Positions 23,113 to 36,115 of a stretch of 64,000 bases of DNA are shown here, piece after piece. Numbering within the stretch: the stretch's first letter is position 1; each line of letters starts with the position of its first letter. The DNA lies in NCBI GenBank assembly GCA_023055425.1, contig JALGPY010000001.1, positions 139,897,368-139,961,367 on the forward strand. The letters run 5' to 3'. The DNA comes from Linanthus parryae. Its lineage: Eukaryota; Streptophyta; Magnoliopsida; Ericales; Polemoniaceae. The notes below the pieces were generated by a model. It was not told the DNA's origin and made no database searches. It saw nothing but the letters and a program-made list of their open reading frames with translations. The position numbers and the translations under genes are program-made.

Positions 23113-25480
23113 AACTGGTATCAGAACTCTGAAACAGGAGTTCTGTTACAACATCATCAATGGAGTAGTAAGCTACAAATAAGCAAGAAGTTACTATGAA
23201 TACTGATAAATGTTCATTTCTAAAATCACTGTAAGAACGGAGAGTAGTAGCAAAATATGTGCTCATTGATAAGCCGAAGTCTTGGTCAGTACTTGGTATA
23301 AAATTATCTCTAATGGTGTGCTTGATTCACTTAAATACTAGCTTGTTATGAAATGAATGTTTATAAATATAAAAACGACGTACTTTTTAGTGTTGGCACT
23401 TTTTTTTTTCCTTGGAATGAATGTGAACAAATATAAAACTAAAGTACTCTTTAATGTTTTGGCAAGTTGATTTGTTAGATTAGAAGTAGCACTTTTGTGT
23501 TACTTTTAAAATTCTACATCAGTCCCACATCGAAGCAATAGCAGCAACAACTACATCAAGAAGCTATATCAGAAAGGTGATTTTCTAGTCCCCAATCGCC
23601 CCCTTCACAGGTTTGGTAATGTTTTCCAAGTTTTTAAAAGGATGGACTTCATTCGATTTTATACTACTACATAGTTAGCCTCCTAAATTTAGTTGTAGGC
23701 TGCCAAGATTAAAGTTGGCCCAAAGTCTATTATTGTTCTGGGCCTGACTTAAATATAAAACAGTCCAAAGTTTTTGTGGGCTGGACTTATATAATAATGG
23801 CCGAAGTTTTGAAATTGGCTGTGAGACCCAAGTCGTCAGTTAATTCCCACCTCTTATTAGTACAATTTTAACTTCCTGTCAAAAAAGAAAAAAGATAATT
23901 ATTGAAGCGCGCTTTACGTGCGAACTGTCCTCAAAAGTGCGCGGCCAGCCCTAGGTGACGTTTTAGGTGATCTAATAATATACGCTTATAATCCACTGCT
24001 AACTTCCCTCTATTTCGCCTGAGTTCCCAAATGACTTGAGGGAGGTCATTTTGACTATAATACTAAAATAACAATTTCTATTTATTGTTAAGAAAGATCT
24101 ACTATATTATAAGGTGACTTATTGTTAGATTATAAAGTGAATGGCTGAATAGTGCTGAGAAGATCCCGACGAAAACAGAGGTAGTGTAGCTATTCTAACA
24201 TAAAAAATCTAAACCTCCCAGAACATGTCTGCTTGGTGTATCAATGTACTAGACAGAGACGTGTAACTAAAACAACTCGTTCATATAGGTCTAATGACAG
24301 TAACAAAGTTGCGAGTAATATTGAGTACAACGACATCAGCTCACAATCCTACCAACAGACATCAGTTCACAATCTTCTACCTACCGTCAAACTATACAGT
24401 AAAATTAACGAAAACAGTCAATGTCCTTTGAATAGGGCTGATATGACTAAAAAAATCCTACCAACAACCTTCATTTGGTGGGTGTCCAGCCCTATAACAC
24501 ACAAAAATTGAGTCGCACCATGTCCACCATACTACTCTGTTTCGGCCAAAACTTCTCAGTTGACTTTTTCCACTATTCACCGAGTCAATCTCACCTGGTT
24601 ATTTGATTAGCAAAACGATGCAAGAATTCTATAATCTTTTCATGGTATTGTAAAGTAAAGTTTACTCTAAACACCATGAATTACCAAAAAATAGTAACGT
24701 TTTTGCCATCCAAATCACGAGATCAAAGGGACATGGTTATGGTTTGGAAAAAGTAAACTGAAGAGTTTCGTGCGAAACAGAGGCAATTATTTGACGATCA
24801 AAAAACCCAAATCGACAAGATACTAGAAAGGACACAACAAACAAGTAAATAGTCCAACTAAGCATATGGCCAAGTCAACACTAGTGATACACACCACAGA
24901 TGAAGTCAACACTAGTGATACATTTCTCCGAGCTATCAATCTAGGAAATACATAACTAACTTTACATGATATGCTCCTCCCCAAAATATACAGCTACGGA
25001 TGATTCACACATTAACCAACCAAAACGTTCCCTGAAGTAGCTCTTTCTTTCCAAGTCCCTGTCATCACGATAAGCAAGTGTAGTTGAGCAATTATAGCAA
25101 TTACGATAAGCAAGTAAAGAAACACGAAAATTAAGCAATGTTATGTTATCACATAATCATATCTCATATATTTAGTCGTTAGCTGAATGTCAGTAAATAC
25201 TTCCGTGACATAGATGGCGAATGATACCTGCGAGAATGATAAGATTTATGCCACGAGAATAAAACGAGGGAGGAAAATGGAAATAATGATAATTTTTAGT
25301 TCATTTCAGTTGAACATCCCAATTGGTCATTTCTTTTTGTTTTTACTTTCAACAATTCAGCTATTAAATTATATGAGGTCCTCCATTTAACTCTCTCTTC
25401 TCCACCTCCCGCAGAAATACTTATATATAGAAATGAAAAAGAACAAGGATACAATCTGTATCTCAACTGATATCATGAGG
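23113..25480. other. non-coding stretch downstream of the partial ASI1-like copy
   Basis: No domain-bearing ORF. Contains the USE-like site and a repeated AGTCAACACTAGTGATACA pair near 24870-24920. Nothing else is supported. Recurs at 33451-35818. Confidence 0.5.
23522..23532 (+). promoter_or_regulatory. plant snRNA-type upstream sequence element (USE) match
   Basis: GTCCCACATCG is an exact match to the plant USE consensus RTCCCACATCG. A TATATC follows 32 bases downstream, the spacing used by RNA polymerase II snRNA promoters. I do not recognise U1, U2, U4, U5 or U3 sequence downstream, so it may be a decayed or chance site. Second copy at 33860-33870. Confidence 0.35.
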
Positions 25481-26636
25481 ACAAGGCTTTCACCTGTACA
25501 TAACTCTGAGATGAGAAACCTTCCACTTAGCATCCTGCAAAACATACACGAGTGTCGATTATTTATTCAGAAGAAAGTCAACATAAGATGGAAAATACAG
25601 AAGGCTTAGCGCATGATTATTGAAACTACGGAAATGCTGGCACACGAGTCACCACATCATTAAATGTAAATGAAATCTTCTCTATTGCTACTTACAGGGC
25701 AAAGCGTCATCACACTACTTATGTTGCTCAAAAGGCTTGAGTTTGGCCTTAAGATTTCTTAACTCCTTCGCTTGTTGCTAAACAAACCAAGAAGACATGA
25801 ACTATATTAAGTCAGCAACATAATAGAGCGATATGCTTTATGATATACAACGGGATGTGATTGCTTAACCTTGTATAAGTCCTCCCACCAACGTTCAGAT
25901 TGCGCCTGTAGTAACCACCACTCGAGGCCCATATCAGATTCGATTGAGTTAGGCTGTGCACAGTGAGAGGTAGATACAGCTTCCTGAACAAATGAAATGA
26001 CAAATGAAACACTAATAGGATAGAGAACTAAGAACCATTTGACGCTGGAATTGTCGAGTACAGGAAGAGCCAATAAAAATACCACTTCTTTTTGCCTTTG
26101 GCGCCTAAGCCATTTACTATCAATGGTCAAATGACCAACAAATGTGGACTGATTTTCTGCGGAACTTGGAGAAGGCAGAATGCTGGCAACAAGAGGCCTG
26201 CAATTAGAATTGCGAAAATCAACATACAGAGTATCAAAAATATTGGACCCATGTTGTTGGTGTTCTCATTGAAAGAACACAAACAACCTTGAGCAGGAAA
26301 TGAATTTACTCCTTATAAGTAAGACCCCTAAGTAAACATGTAACTCCTTGCAAGTCCAAAAACAAATTGTCGATCACAAAAATAGGAAAATGGACTCTAT
26401 ATGCGAAGAGACACCATACTTATTATCAAAAACAAAATTTTAAGAAGACGCCACACTATTTCCTAGAACATCTTCACCTGGTAACATGGACAAACCAGTA
26501 ACATACAATACTGTGAGGCATAGAGCTTGTTTCGGAGAGAAAAATCAAAATTAGACTACAATCTAATTTTGAAACAAGTGGTTAATGATCTCCCTGACTC
26601 TCTCTCACCGCATATTTCAAAGCGTAGATGATAATA

Positions 26637-26694
26637 ACAATAACAATAACAATAACAATAACAATAACAACAACAACAATACTACTACTACTAC
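26637..26694 (+). repeat. compound microsatellite (ATAACA)n (CAA)n (CTA)n
   Basis: Runs of AACAAT, AACAAC and ACTACT units directly left of the ACCGG-rich element. Second copy at 36975-37032. Confidence 0.9.
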
Positions 26695-27092
26695 CATAGT
26701 TTTAAAAACGGACCGGACCGGCCGCTTCGACCGGTCGGACCGGTGAACCGGCACTTGACTGGTCCGGTTCGGCTATCGGACCGTGGATGCAAGAACCGGT
26801 TAAACCCGGTCAAAAACCGGCCGGTTTTATGGTCTAACCGGCGAACCGGTCGGGAGTAAACCGGCCAGTTTTCAAGGAATCGAACGAAAAGTGGGATAGA
26901 CAGGAAGATCTTCCAGCTTCTTGCTTTTACTCTTCGATGGGGAAGCAGTTAAGATGATGATGGAGAGGTTGCAGAGATGATGATGGAGAGATTGTGGAGA
27001 TCCTTCGCCTGAGCTCTATGTCTATTGCTTCAAGGTCGACTTATGCCTATTGCATCAAGGAACCCGATTATTGTAGATATAGTGAGGGGAGG
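26695..27092. mobile_element. left half of an ACCGG-rich hAT-like element, truncated
   Basis: Identical to 37033-37430, the left part of the complete 895-bp element in copy 2. It stops abruptly at 27092, where sequence jumps to the intron segment otherwise found at 47863. The truncation marks one end of the 10.4-kb deletion. Confidence 0.85.
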
Positions 27093-28396
27093 TTCACCCA
27101 CAAAACCAAGAGTAAGATGCCGCCAACAACACCCATAACCATCGTCATCCATAGCCACAAACACAACCTCTCATGATCGGGAAATCTACACCCATCATCA
27201 CCGGAAGCACCATACCTAAGCCTTTCTTTTGAGTTTTTGAAACATTTCAACACTACCAAAAAATCCAAAACATAGACCTTAGTCTACGCTAAACTGTGAA
27301 ACATAGAGTTTGATCAAAGAATAAATGTTGTCCAAAGACATTTAATATCAATGTAGTCAAATAATCGGCGACCATGGACCGCGATGGTGGGGGCAGTGAT
27401 TTTTCTTCTTCTCCATCTTCTTCATAATATCCATTGTCATCTTCTTCACATTCATCTTCTTCATATGTTTATTTTTCAATAGGTGAGAAAAGATGCAAAA
27501 TCTTCAAGAGTTTATTAGGTGGAACGAATTGTTACTAGTGGGTACCGTGGATGCACCATTTTAAACTATGGGTATTCAATCCACAGAGAGCCCAAGGGCT
27601 CACGATTTTGAACTAAGAACAAGTATCTAACCATGGTTACCTTAACAAATATGGCCTCACATAATAAAAATCCAAATATAAACGAATAGGCCTAACAACT
27701 TTAGCATTAGTAATGAATGATTGAACCCATACCAGAGAGAGGGCTAGAAATCATTGTACTTTGAAGCATTCTCGCAGAGCAATGTTCCTTGAAAGCGTGC
27801 CAAATAATATCCTGAAAGATAACATGCCATACATTCTCAAAAAAAAAGAAGAAGATACCAAGCCCTACGTATGGTAAGAGATCTAACCTCTTCACATTAA
27901 ATTAATGCGAATTACAAATGGCAGCAAACATAGCTATAAGAATAAAGTGTAATTTATTATCTTAAAAGCACATGGGCTACGAATAAGAAAATCCTACAAA
28001 CTGAACCACAAAAGGTTCTCGCATCTCACGAATTACAAAGTTGAGCTCCAACCTTCTGTCGCAAAGTTCGGAGTATTCTTCCAAGTACCCGACACAAATC
28101 CCATATCCACACCCTTGTTGTGTCGACACTGCACAAATGCTTCGCATATTTTGAAGAGTCGGGTAACATTACTAAAATGATTGTTCCGCCACTTCACCAA
28201 ATATACAAGGTAAGATAATAGGGTAAAAGAAATTTTGGACCCTTCGTTTAGGCAAAAAGACAACCTGAAGCCGCCTGTGTTCTGATTGATTCCACTTGGC
28301 ACCCTCGTATCAGAAAAACATTAGGACACTATACCTGCTTCCTGTCATTCTCCGCTTGTTAAGCCAATTTTTGAAAATTTTCTATCTACTATACCC

Positions 28397-31011
28397 TTGT
28401 AGCTTGTTTGATCTAAAAACTGCATTGATCTCAGTTGTGCTGAAAGTTGATCAATTTGTTTTTTGGAATTGCCCCAGTTAGCTTTCCTCCAACTTTGGAT
28501 GGCAGTTCTTGCCCTTCCCAGCTTCTTACTAACCACAAACATATTAGAACCATTGACAGGAGTGTTCCAGCTACTCAGGATTGTATCTATGCACCCTTTC
28601 TGATTCAACCAAGCTTCCTCCAATTTAAAGTTGCCTTGCCTCTTCTGTCTTTGGACCTCAGTATTCAAAATTAAGGGAGCATGATCAGAACCTATGTCTG
28701 CTTCATGTAGCAATGTAGCATTAGTGTGGATAAGCTGTCACTCCACATTCATAAAAACTTTGTCAATTCTCTCCATAACTAGATTATGGGTTCTATGATT
28801 GCACCAAGTATGATTAGGACCTTCAAAGTGCATCTCTATCAAGCCCAGCTCAAAATTCTTGCATTGAATCTATTCATTCTCCAACTTTCCACTGCCCTGC
28901 CTCCTTGCTTATCTTGGTGATGGCCTATATCATTGAAATCTCCTAGAATGCACCATGGTTCTTGGATCTGCTGACTTATACACTTCAGATCCTTCCACAC
29001 TTCCTTCTTCACTTTTTCTTTAGGATTAATGTACACGAATGTCCACACTTCTACTCTGCCCTCATAAGTTATCCTCACATGAATGATGTTGTTAGTCCTC
29101 CACAGCAAATCCACCTGTAAGTCTTCCACCTACCACAGTACCAAACCACCTGATTTTCTAATTGAATCAAATTATATGGAATTAGGAAACCTTATACTTC
29201 GTCTAATCCTTTCAAGTGTCCTACTTTTATTCTTAGTCTCCATCAGAAATAGGAGACTAGGACGATGGGTTCTGCACAACCCTCGTAATTGCTGGACTGT
29301 CAGGAGTCGCCCCAACCCCTGACAGTTCCAACTTACAACTAACATCGATCTTGTGGCTGTTTGGGGTCAGCCACCACCACCCTATCGGAGAAATTAGTAA
29401 CAAGGGACAAGGAATTGTTTAAATCTGCAATACCTTCCGCAATTATTTGGGCCATTCTGACTTCTGATTGCTAGTTATTTGTCTCGGGGAACAGAACTTC
29501 AGCATTTGTTTTCGTACTCTTTCTGGATTTGCCTTTCCTCTTCAACAGTTTCCTTTTTGCTTTCTGCACTTCCAGTATATAGTTATAATTGGATCAAATC
29601 TCCTCTTGTCTACTCTCTGTGCTTGTGATCTGATCTTCTCTATCCAACACCACCAAATCTCTCCCAATTTCTGCTCTGCTTTTCTTAGAGATTAGGGCTT
29701 TCTCTTCTTCTTCATCGTTCCTTCTTCTCTTTAGGGACAAGAGATTTTTGAAGACAGCTGCTAGTGCCACGTCCCTAAATGGGTTGACATGTAGTGGTGA
29801 GTTGTCCGTCTGATCTGTCACTCCGGGTCGATCATACGCAATCTGGTTTATCGGATCCAGCTGATCATATTGAATAGATCGGCTAGTATCTGGGTCGGAT
29901 CCTTTCTGCCCCATTATAGGCCCAATTACACTCGTTACCTTTCTTATTGTGGTAATGGGCTTTATTTTGCTGCACAGAGCGTTTAGAGAGTCAATAGTAA
30001 TTGGGCTTTTACTATTATTTCTTGTTATTGGGCTTTCCTCTGGTTCTTCTACATATAATGGGCTTCATTCAGCGCCTTGCTTCTGGCCCAAGTGCTCTTT
30101 TTTGTAGGAGATTTTGCCCTAGACGAAGCTTCCTCGCGACCTTCCGAAATTTCATTACAACCAATTAGAGTGGGACAAATGTCCTTTTTTCCTTCGTCTG
30201 ACGTGCCACCCCCGTCCGTTGTCAGGACACAGTTGTCGTCCTCGTTTGTCCCTTGTGTCCTTTCGGTCTGCTCCACGCGCTCATCTTCTTCAATCGCCCC
30301 GTTGCCTTCACGCGCCGCCATCACTTCTGCCATTCGTCTCTTCCAGTATTCTGTCCCCCACCTCCCTTCATGACGGGAGTCAATCGTCTTTCTTCTTGCC
30401 TCCGACGTCCTTGGTTCGGCTCTCAGATCAGGGTTGTAACCCGAATTAGCTCCTTGTGCTTTTGACAAGATCTTACAGTGGAAATCGGCATGCCCTAATC
30501 TGCCACAACGATAGCAGAAGCTACCAAGTCGTTCATACTTAAAATTAACCCATTGATCCGCCGTTGTCTTACTTTCAAGCATGAACCCTCTAGGAAGGGG
30601 GTGTTCAGCATTAATTTCCACTCTTAGTCGGAAAAAAGGTCGGAGGCCCACAATTCCTGGGACTACTCCTTCCATATCTACTAGCTCTCCGATGGCTCCT
30701 GCGATCCGTCGAGCGTTTGTTTCTGACCTTTTCTCCGGTGGGACACCCCGGACTTGAATCCACAGAGGACATTTCAACAGGGCTTTGGCTTCCAGCTTCT
30801 TGCCTAATTCCCATTCTTTTAGGTTGAGAAGGTTTCCTGCCAACAACCATGGTGATTTTTCTCGTAATCTCTCATAGTTTTCTATTTCATTAAATTCGAA
30901 GGCAAATACATTTTCCTCCGGCACCTCCTCCGCGTACGGTGCTTCTACTTCCACTCTTCCCCGGAGGATGCCAGCCCCTGTCACGATTTTCTTCATCGTG
31001 TGTTTACTCAC
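28397..31011 (-). pseudogene. LINE-2 5' fragment, duplicated copy
   Basis: Copy of ORF1 (31011-30049 and 29914-29594), the endonuclease (about 29345-28839) and the start of the RT region (28713-28397), cut at 28397 by the duplication junction. It has the same stops as the LINE-2 original. The ORF1 knuckle CYRCGRLGHADFHC is retained. It arose by duplication, not by retrotransposition, since it has no 3' end. Confidence 0.9.
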
Positions 31012-34000
31012 CGTCTTGCCACAAAAGTATTTTCCCAGAAGAACAAATTGGTGTAGTCGATGGATAGTTTATGGACTATCATCGAGATCTAAACGGAGAT
31101 CCATAGTATTGCAATAGAACAAAGGACAAGGAATAGAATTACTCACTGTTGCTTCACCCTGAGAAAAGTGAAACAGCAAGACTCACTGGGATGGATCGAT
31201 TGGAAAACAAAATAAAAAACACCAAAAGGGACGAAACAAAACAGAGACGTAGCTCTATGATAAACGCCGGCGCCGAAAACAGAGGGTATTAAACACGTAT
31301 GGGCTTTGTTTTACCATTGGGCTACTTTGTTCCAAAGTTCCAACCTCCTGAAGTCCTTTAAAGTGCATGGTAAGATATCTTATCCTCAGCCCATTGACTT
31401 TCAAAAATAATATTTCCTTGTATCCTTTTTTTTCCTACTTTGTTTTGTAACGTATCTTTTCTTTCTTTACATTTTATTTTTACTTTTTTTTTTGTGATTA
31501 GATGACACAATTGCCGTTAAAAAAACACCCCACAACATTAAGTAGGTGAACTCTACCATGTAATTATGTGTGTGAACAAAAGATAAAAAGGTAAAAGACA
31601 CAATTTTATTAATCCATGCACATATTAACAATAATCTCTTGCTAGAACAATTCAATTCATAGGAAATAGGGTGATCTCTTACAAGCCGTGTATATGCATC
31701 AAGATGTCGGTTTCATTTCATTATATTCATCAAACTACATCACTTCCATAACATGCCAGCAAAACGGGTTGAGAAGGAACGTCGAAGATAATCATGCTCT
31801 TTTATCCTCCTGTACTCAAAGTTTTTCCACGTACCCTGATGAATTATGGACGCGAGCTCTCACTAAAACAGGAGAACAACAACCGTGGTCGTCCTTGTCT
31901 TTCCTGTGTTTCTTGTGCTTTCTCATTACCTTCTTCCACAACTTTATCCACCCGCTGTGAGATTTTTGCTCGATGTGTTTGTAGCCATGGCATGATTCAG
32001 GATGGGTTCTGGTGTATCTCAAGCCTGAATCGAAGCTCTTACTGTGAGACCTATTCCAATTACTACCTATCACAAGCCATGCTTCACTTGTTAATTCATA
32101 AGTTTAGGTAAACTTACTACCTATCACAAGCCATGCTTCACTTTTTCGAATCGCTCATGCTCGCGTTTGGAGAAAAACTATTGGGACAACAAACTGCTAC
32201 AATAAAAAACTGTACATTACACAACGTTATAGATGTTTGAAGACCGATATGAACTAATAGTATTATCTTATGGATGATGTAGAAATCAACAGAGTTATCC
32301 TTTGAGAGCGCACTAGATAAACCCATACTCTAGGTTGTAGAGTCAGCCGGAGGAGGTGGTGGGACAGGGTTGTAGCAGGTTGTGGGCGCAATGAGAGGAG
32401 GTTGGGCAAGATGGTTGTTCACGTAGCGGCATGGGGGCAGCCGGAGGAGGTGTGGGAGGGTGGTGGTGGTGGCGGTGGCAACAGGTGGTGGTTCAGACAG
32501 CGGCATAATAGTGATAGTGGTTATGATGGATTAGAGAGGCGTTGGAGGAGGTTGTCACGCAATTTGTAAAACGATGTAAATATTCTGGACTCGTAAGTCA
32601 TTTTACATAATTTGAGGAAAAATATGCTACTGGATAAATTATTTTAAGAGAAAGTTACTAAATAGTGATAGTGGTTATGATGGATTAGAGAGGCGTTGGA
32701 GGAGGTTGTCACGCAATTTGTTAAACGACGTAAATATTCTGGACTCGCAAGTCATTTTACATAATTTGAAGAAAAATATGTTACTGGGTAAATTATTTTA
32801 AGAGAAAGTTACCAAACAGACACCAGAAATTGAGAAAATGTTTACCTAGAAATCCCTTTACCACTAACCAAACGAAGACTTAATATAGCAAATTAGTACG
32901 AAGAATATAACGAACAACGTCTTTTACCCTAAGTCACTTGGAGCGGGAACGCGAAAGTGGAAAACTTAAAAAGTCCTAATTTTGAAAGTGTCGTTAAAGT
33001 ATACATATTTATTATAGATATTATGATTATTACATGAAAAAATGACCTTCATTTTCATCTGTTGGGAATTCAAGGTGCCTTGAATGTACTTGGGCTTGGC
33101 GAGGAGTTGGCGACGAAGAGGGGCCAAGAAGCGAGGCGAAGAAACGGATCAAGACGAAGGCAAGAAGACAAAGAATAAGCAGCAGTTCAACGGGTCTGGG
33201 AACAGTTCGATAGGGCGGCTAAATATTGTTTCCTTGTTCGTTTTGGTAACTCCTTTGTTTCTTGGGCACCAAGTCGGTATCCTAGGCCTATATAAGGACC
33301 TAGGGTCGTGGAGTTTCTCTCTAATAAACATGGGTTTTCGGGTCGTGGAGGTAGCTAGCTAATCACTAGTGAACCACGTTATATCAGGTGTTTCTTGTGT
33401 TCTTGTTTTTCATCGTTATCATCGTTCTAAGCTAGGTCCAGATCATAACAAACTGGTATCAGAACTCTGAAACAGGAGTTCTGTTACAACATCATCAATG
33501 GAGTAGTAAGCTACAAATAAGCAAGAAGTTACTATGAATACTGATAAATGTTCATTTCTAAAATCACTGTAAGAACGGAGAGTAGTAGCAAAATATGTGC
33601 TCATTGATAAGCCGAAGTCTTGGTCAGTACTTGGTATAAAATTATCTCTAATGGTGTGCTTGATTCACTTAAATACTAGCTTGTTATGAAATGAATGTTT
33701 ATAAATATAAAAACGACGTACTTTTTAGTGTTGGCACTTTTTTTTTTCCTTGGAATGAATGTGAACAAATATAAAACTAAAGTACTCTTTAATGTTTTGG
33801 CAAGTTGATTTGTTAGATTAGAAGTAGCACTTTTGTGTTACTTTTAAAATTCTACATCAGTCCCACATCGAAGCAATAGCAGCAACAACTACATCAAGAA
33901 GCTATATCAGAAAGGTGATTTTCTAGTCCCCAATCGCCCCCTTCACAGGTTTGGTAATGTTTTCCAAGTTTTTAAAAGGATGGACTTCATTCGATTTTAT

Positions 34001-35872
34001 ACTACTACATAGTTAGCCTCCTAAATTTAGTTGTAGGCTGCCAAGATTAAAGTTGGCCCAAAGTCTATTATTGTTCTGGGCCTGACTTAAATATAAAACA
34101 GTCCAAAGTTTTTGTGGGCTGGACTTATATAATAATGGCCGAAGTTTTGAAATTGGCTGTGAGACCCAAGTCGTCAGTTAATTCCCACCTCTTATTAGTA
34201 CAATTTTAACTTCCTGTCAAAAAAGAAAAAAGATAATTATTGAAGCGCGCTTTACGTGCGAACTGTCCTCAAAAGTGCGCGGCCAGCCCTAGGTGACGTT
34301 TTAGGTGATCTAATAATATACGCTTATAATCCACTGCTAACTTCCCTCTATTTCGCCTGAGTTCCCAAATGACTTGAGGGAGGTCATTTTGACTATAATA
34401 CTAAAATAACAATTTCTATTTATTGTTAAGAAAGATCTACTATATTATAAGGTGACTTATTGTTAGATTATAAAGTGAATGGCTGAATAGTGCTGAGAAG
34501 ATCCCGACGAAAACAGAGGTAGTGTAGCTATTCTAACATAAAAAATCTAAACCTCCCAGAACATGTCTGCTTGGTGTATCAATGTACTAGACAGAGACGT
34601 GTAACTAAAACAACTCGTTCATATAGGTCTAATGACAGTAACAAAGTTGCGAGTAATATTGAGTACAACGACATCAGCTCACAATCCTACCAACAGACAT
34701 CAGTTCACAATCTTCTACCTACCGTCAAACTATACAGTAAAATTAACGAAAACAGTCAATGTCCTTTGAATAGGGCTGATATGACTAAAAAAATCCTACC
34801 AACAACCTTCATTTGGTGGGTGTCCAGCCCTATAACACACAAAAATTGAGTCGCACCATGTCCACCATACTACTCTGTTTCGGCCAAAACTTCTCAGTTG
34901 ACTTTTTCCACTATTCACCGAGTCAATCTCACCTGGTTATTTGATTAGCAAAACGATGCAAGAATTCTATAATCTTTTCATGGTATTGTAAAGTAAAGTT
35001 TACTCTAAACACCATGAATTACCAAAAAATAGTAACGTTTTTGCCATCCAAATCACGAGATCAAAGGGACATGGTTATGGTTTGGAAAAAGTAAACTGAA
35101 GAGTTTCGTGCGAAACAGAGGCAATTATTTGACGATCAAAAAACCCAAATCGACAAGATACTAGAAAGGACACAACAAACAAGTAAATAGTCCAACTAAG
35201 CATATGGCCAAGTCAACACTAGTGATACACACCACAGATGAAGTCAACACTAGTGATACATTTCTCCGAGCTATCAATCTAGGAAATACATAACTAACTT
35301 TACATGATATGCTCCTCCCCAAAATATACAGCTACGGATGATTCACACATTAACCAACCAAAACGTTCCCTGAAGTAGCTCTTTCTTTCCAAGTCCCTGT
35401 CATCACGATAAGCAAGTGTAGTTGAGCAATTATAGCAATTACGATAAGCAAGTAAAGAAACACGAAAATTAAGCAATGTTATGTTATCACATAATCATAT
35501 CTCATATATTTAGTCGTTAGCTGAATGTCAGTAAATACTTCCGTGACATAGATGGCGAATGATACCTGCGAGAATGATAAGATTTATGCCACGAGAATAA
35601 AACGAGGGAGGAAAATGGAAATAATGATAATTTTTAGTTCATTTCAGTTGAACATCCCAATTGGTCATTTCTTTTTGTTTTTACTTTCAACAATTCAGCT
35701 ATTAAATTATATGAGGTCCTCCATTTAACTCTCTCTTCTCCACCTCCCGCAGAAATACTTATATATAGAAATGAAAAAGAACAAGGATACAATCTGTATC
35801 TCAACTGATATCATGAGGACAAGGCTTTCACCTGTACATAACTCTGAGATGAGAAACCTTCCACTTAGCATC
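31012..35872. other. second copy of the non-coding low-copy stretch
   Basis: Counterpart of 20674-25534: tandem repeat at 32506-32818, LTR remnant at 33060-33450, USE-like site at 33860-33870. Nothing additional is seen. Confidence 0.6.
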
Positions 35873-36052
35873 CTGCAAAACATACACGAGTGTCGATTAT
35901 TTATTCAGAAGAAAGTCAACATAAGATGGAAAATACAGAAGGCTTAGCGCATGATTATTGAAACTACGGAAATGCTGGCACACGAGTCACCACATCATTA
36001 AATGTAAATGAAATCTTCTCTATTGCTACTTACAGGGCAAAGCGTCATCACA

Positions 36053-36115
36053 CTACTTATGTTGCTCAAAAGGCTTGAGTTTGGCCTTAAGATTTCTTAA
36101 CTCCTTCGCTTGTTG
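36053..36115 (-). CDS. ASI1: ASI1-like terminal coding exon
   Basis: Acceptor GTTTAG, then [20 protein letters not shown] and TAG. Basic, probably helical end. A GTAAGTAGC donor 18 bases after the stop and a TTTTGCAG acceptor predict a 161-bp 3' UTR intron (35873-36033). Copy at 25715-25777. Confidence 0.85.
   Translation of the reverse strand, partial: QQAKELRNLKAKLKPFEQHK

Larger units (their letters stand above)
25715..27811 (-). pseudogene. partial duplicate of the ASI1-like gene 3' end, lacking one exon
   Basis: Four exons identical to those of the main gene: 27733-27811 (first half of the RRM), about 26086-26197, 25870-25983, and the terminal exon 25715-25777 with its TAG stop. The 91-nt exon that should lie between the first two (main gene 47068-47158) is absent because the block carrying it is deleted here. 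Splicing 27733 directly to 26197 shifts the frame and meets a stop soon after, so the copy cannot make the normal C-terminus. It also lacks everything upstream. A 3' UTR intron (25535-25695) is predicted. Confidence 0.85.
18059..28396. repeat. 10,338-bp tandem duplication, copy 1
   Basis: Starts inside the LINE-2 RT and ends inside an intron of the ASI1-like gene. All features here recur exactly 10,338 bp further right up to 27092 (37430), with the same ORF lengths and sequences. From 27093 to 28396 it instead matches 47863-49192. The copy 1 to copy 2 junction at 28396/28397 shares the bases TT. Copy 1 lacks the 10,432-bp block 37431-47862. Confidence 0.95.

Noticed and set aside
26630..26700. 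CRISPR-like short repeats
   Set aside because: A microsatellite without spacers, in a eukaryotic context.
27068..27268. 66-residue ORF (also 47844-48038) as the missing RRM exon
   Set aside because: A much better exon with correct splice sites and phases was found at 47068-47158.
28033..28302. 89-residue minus-strand ORF (repeated at 48829-49098) as an ASI1-like exon
   Set aside because: It lies between the exons ending SGEVE and beginning DIIWH, which join in frame without it. Its sequence does not belong to the RRM.
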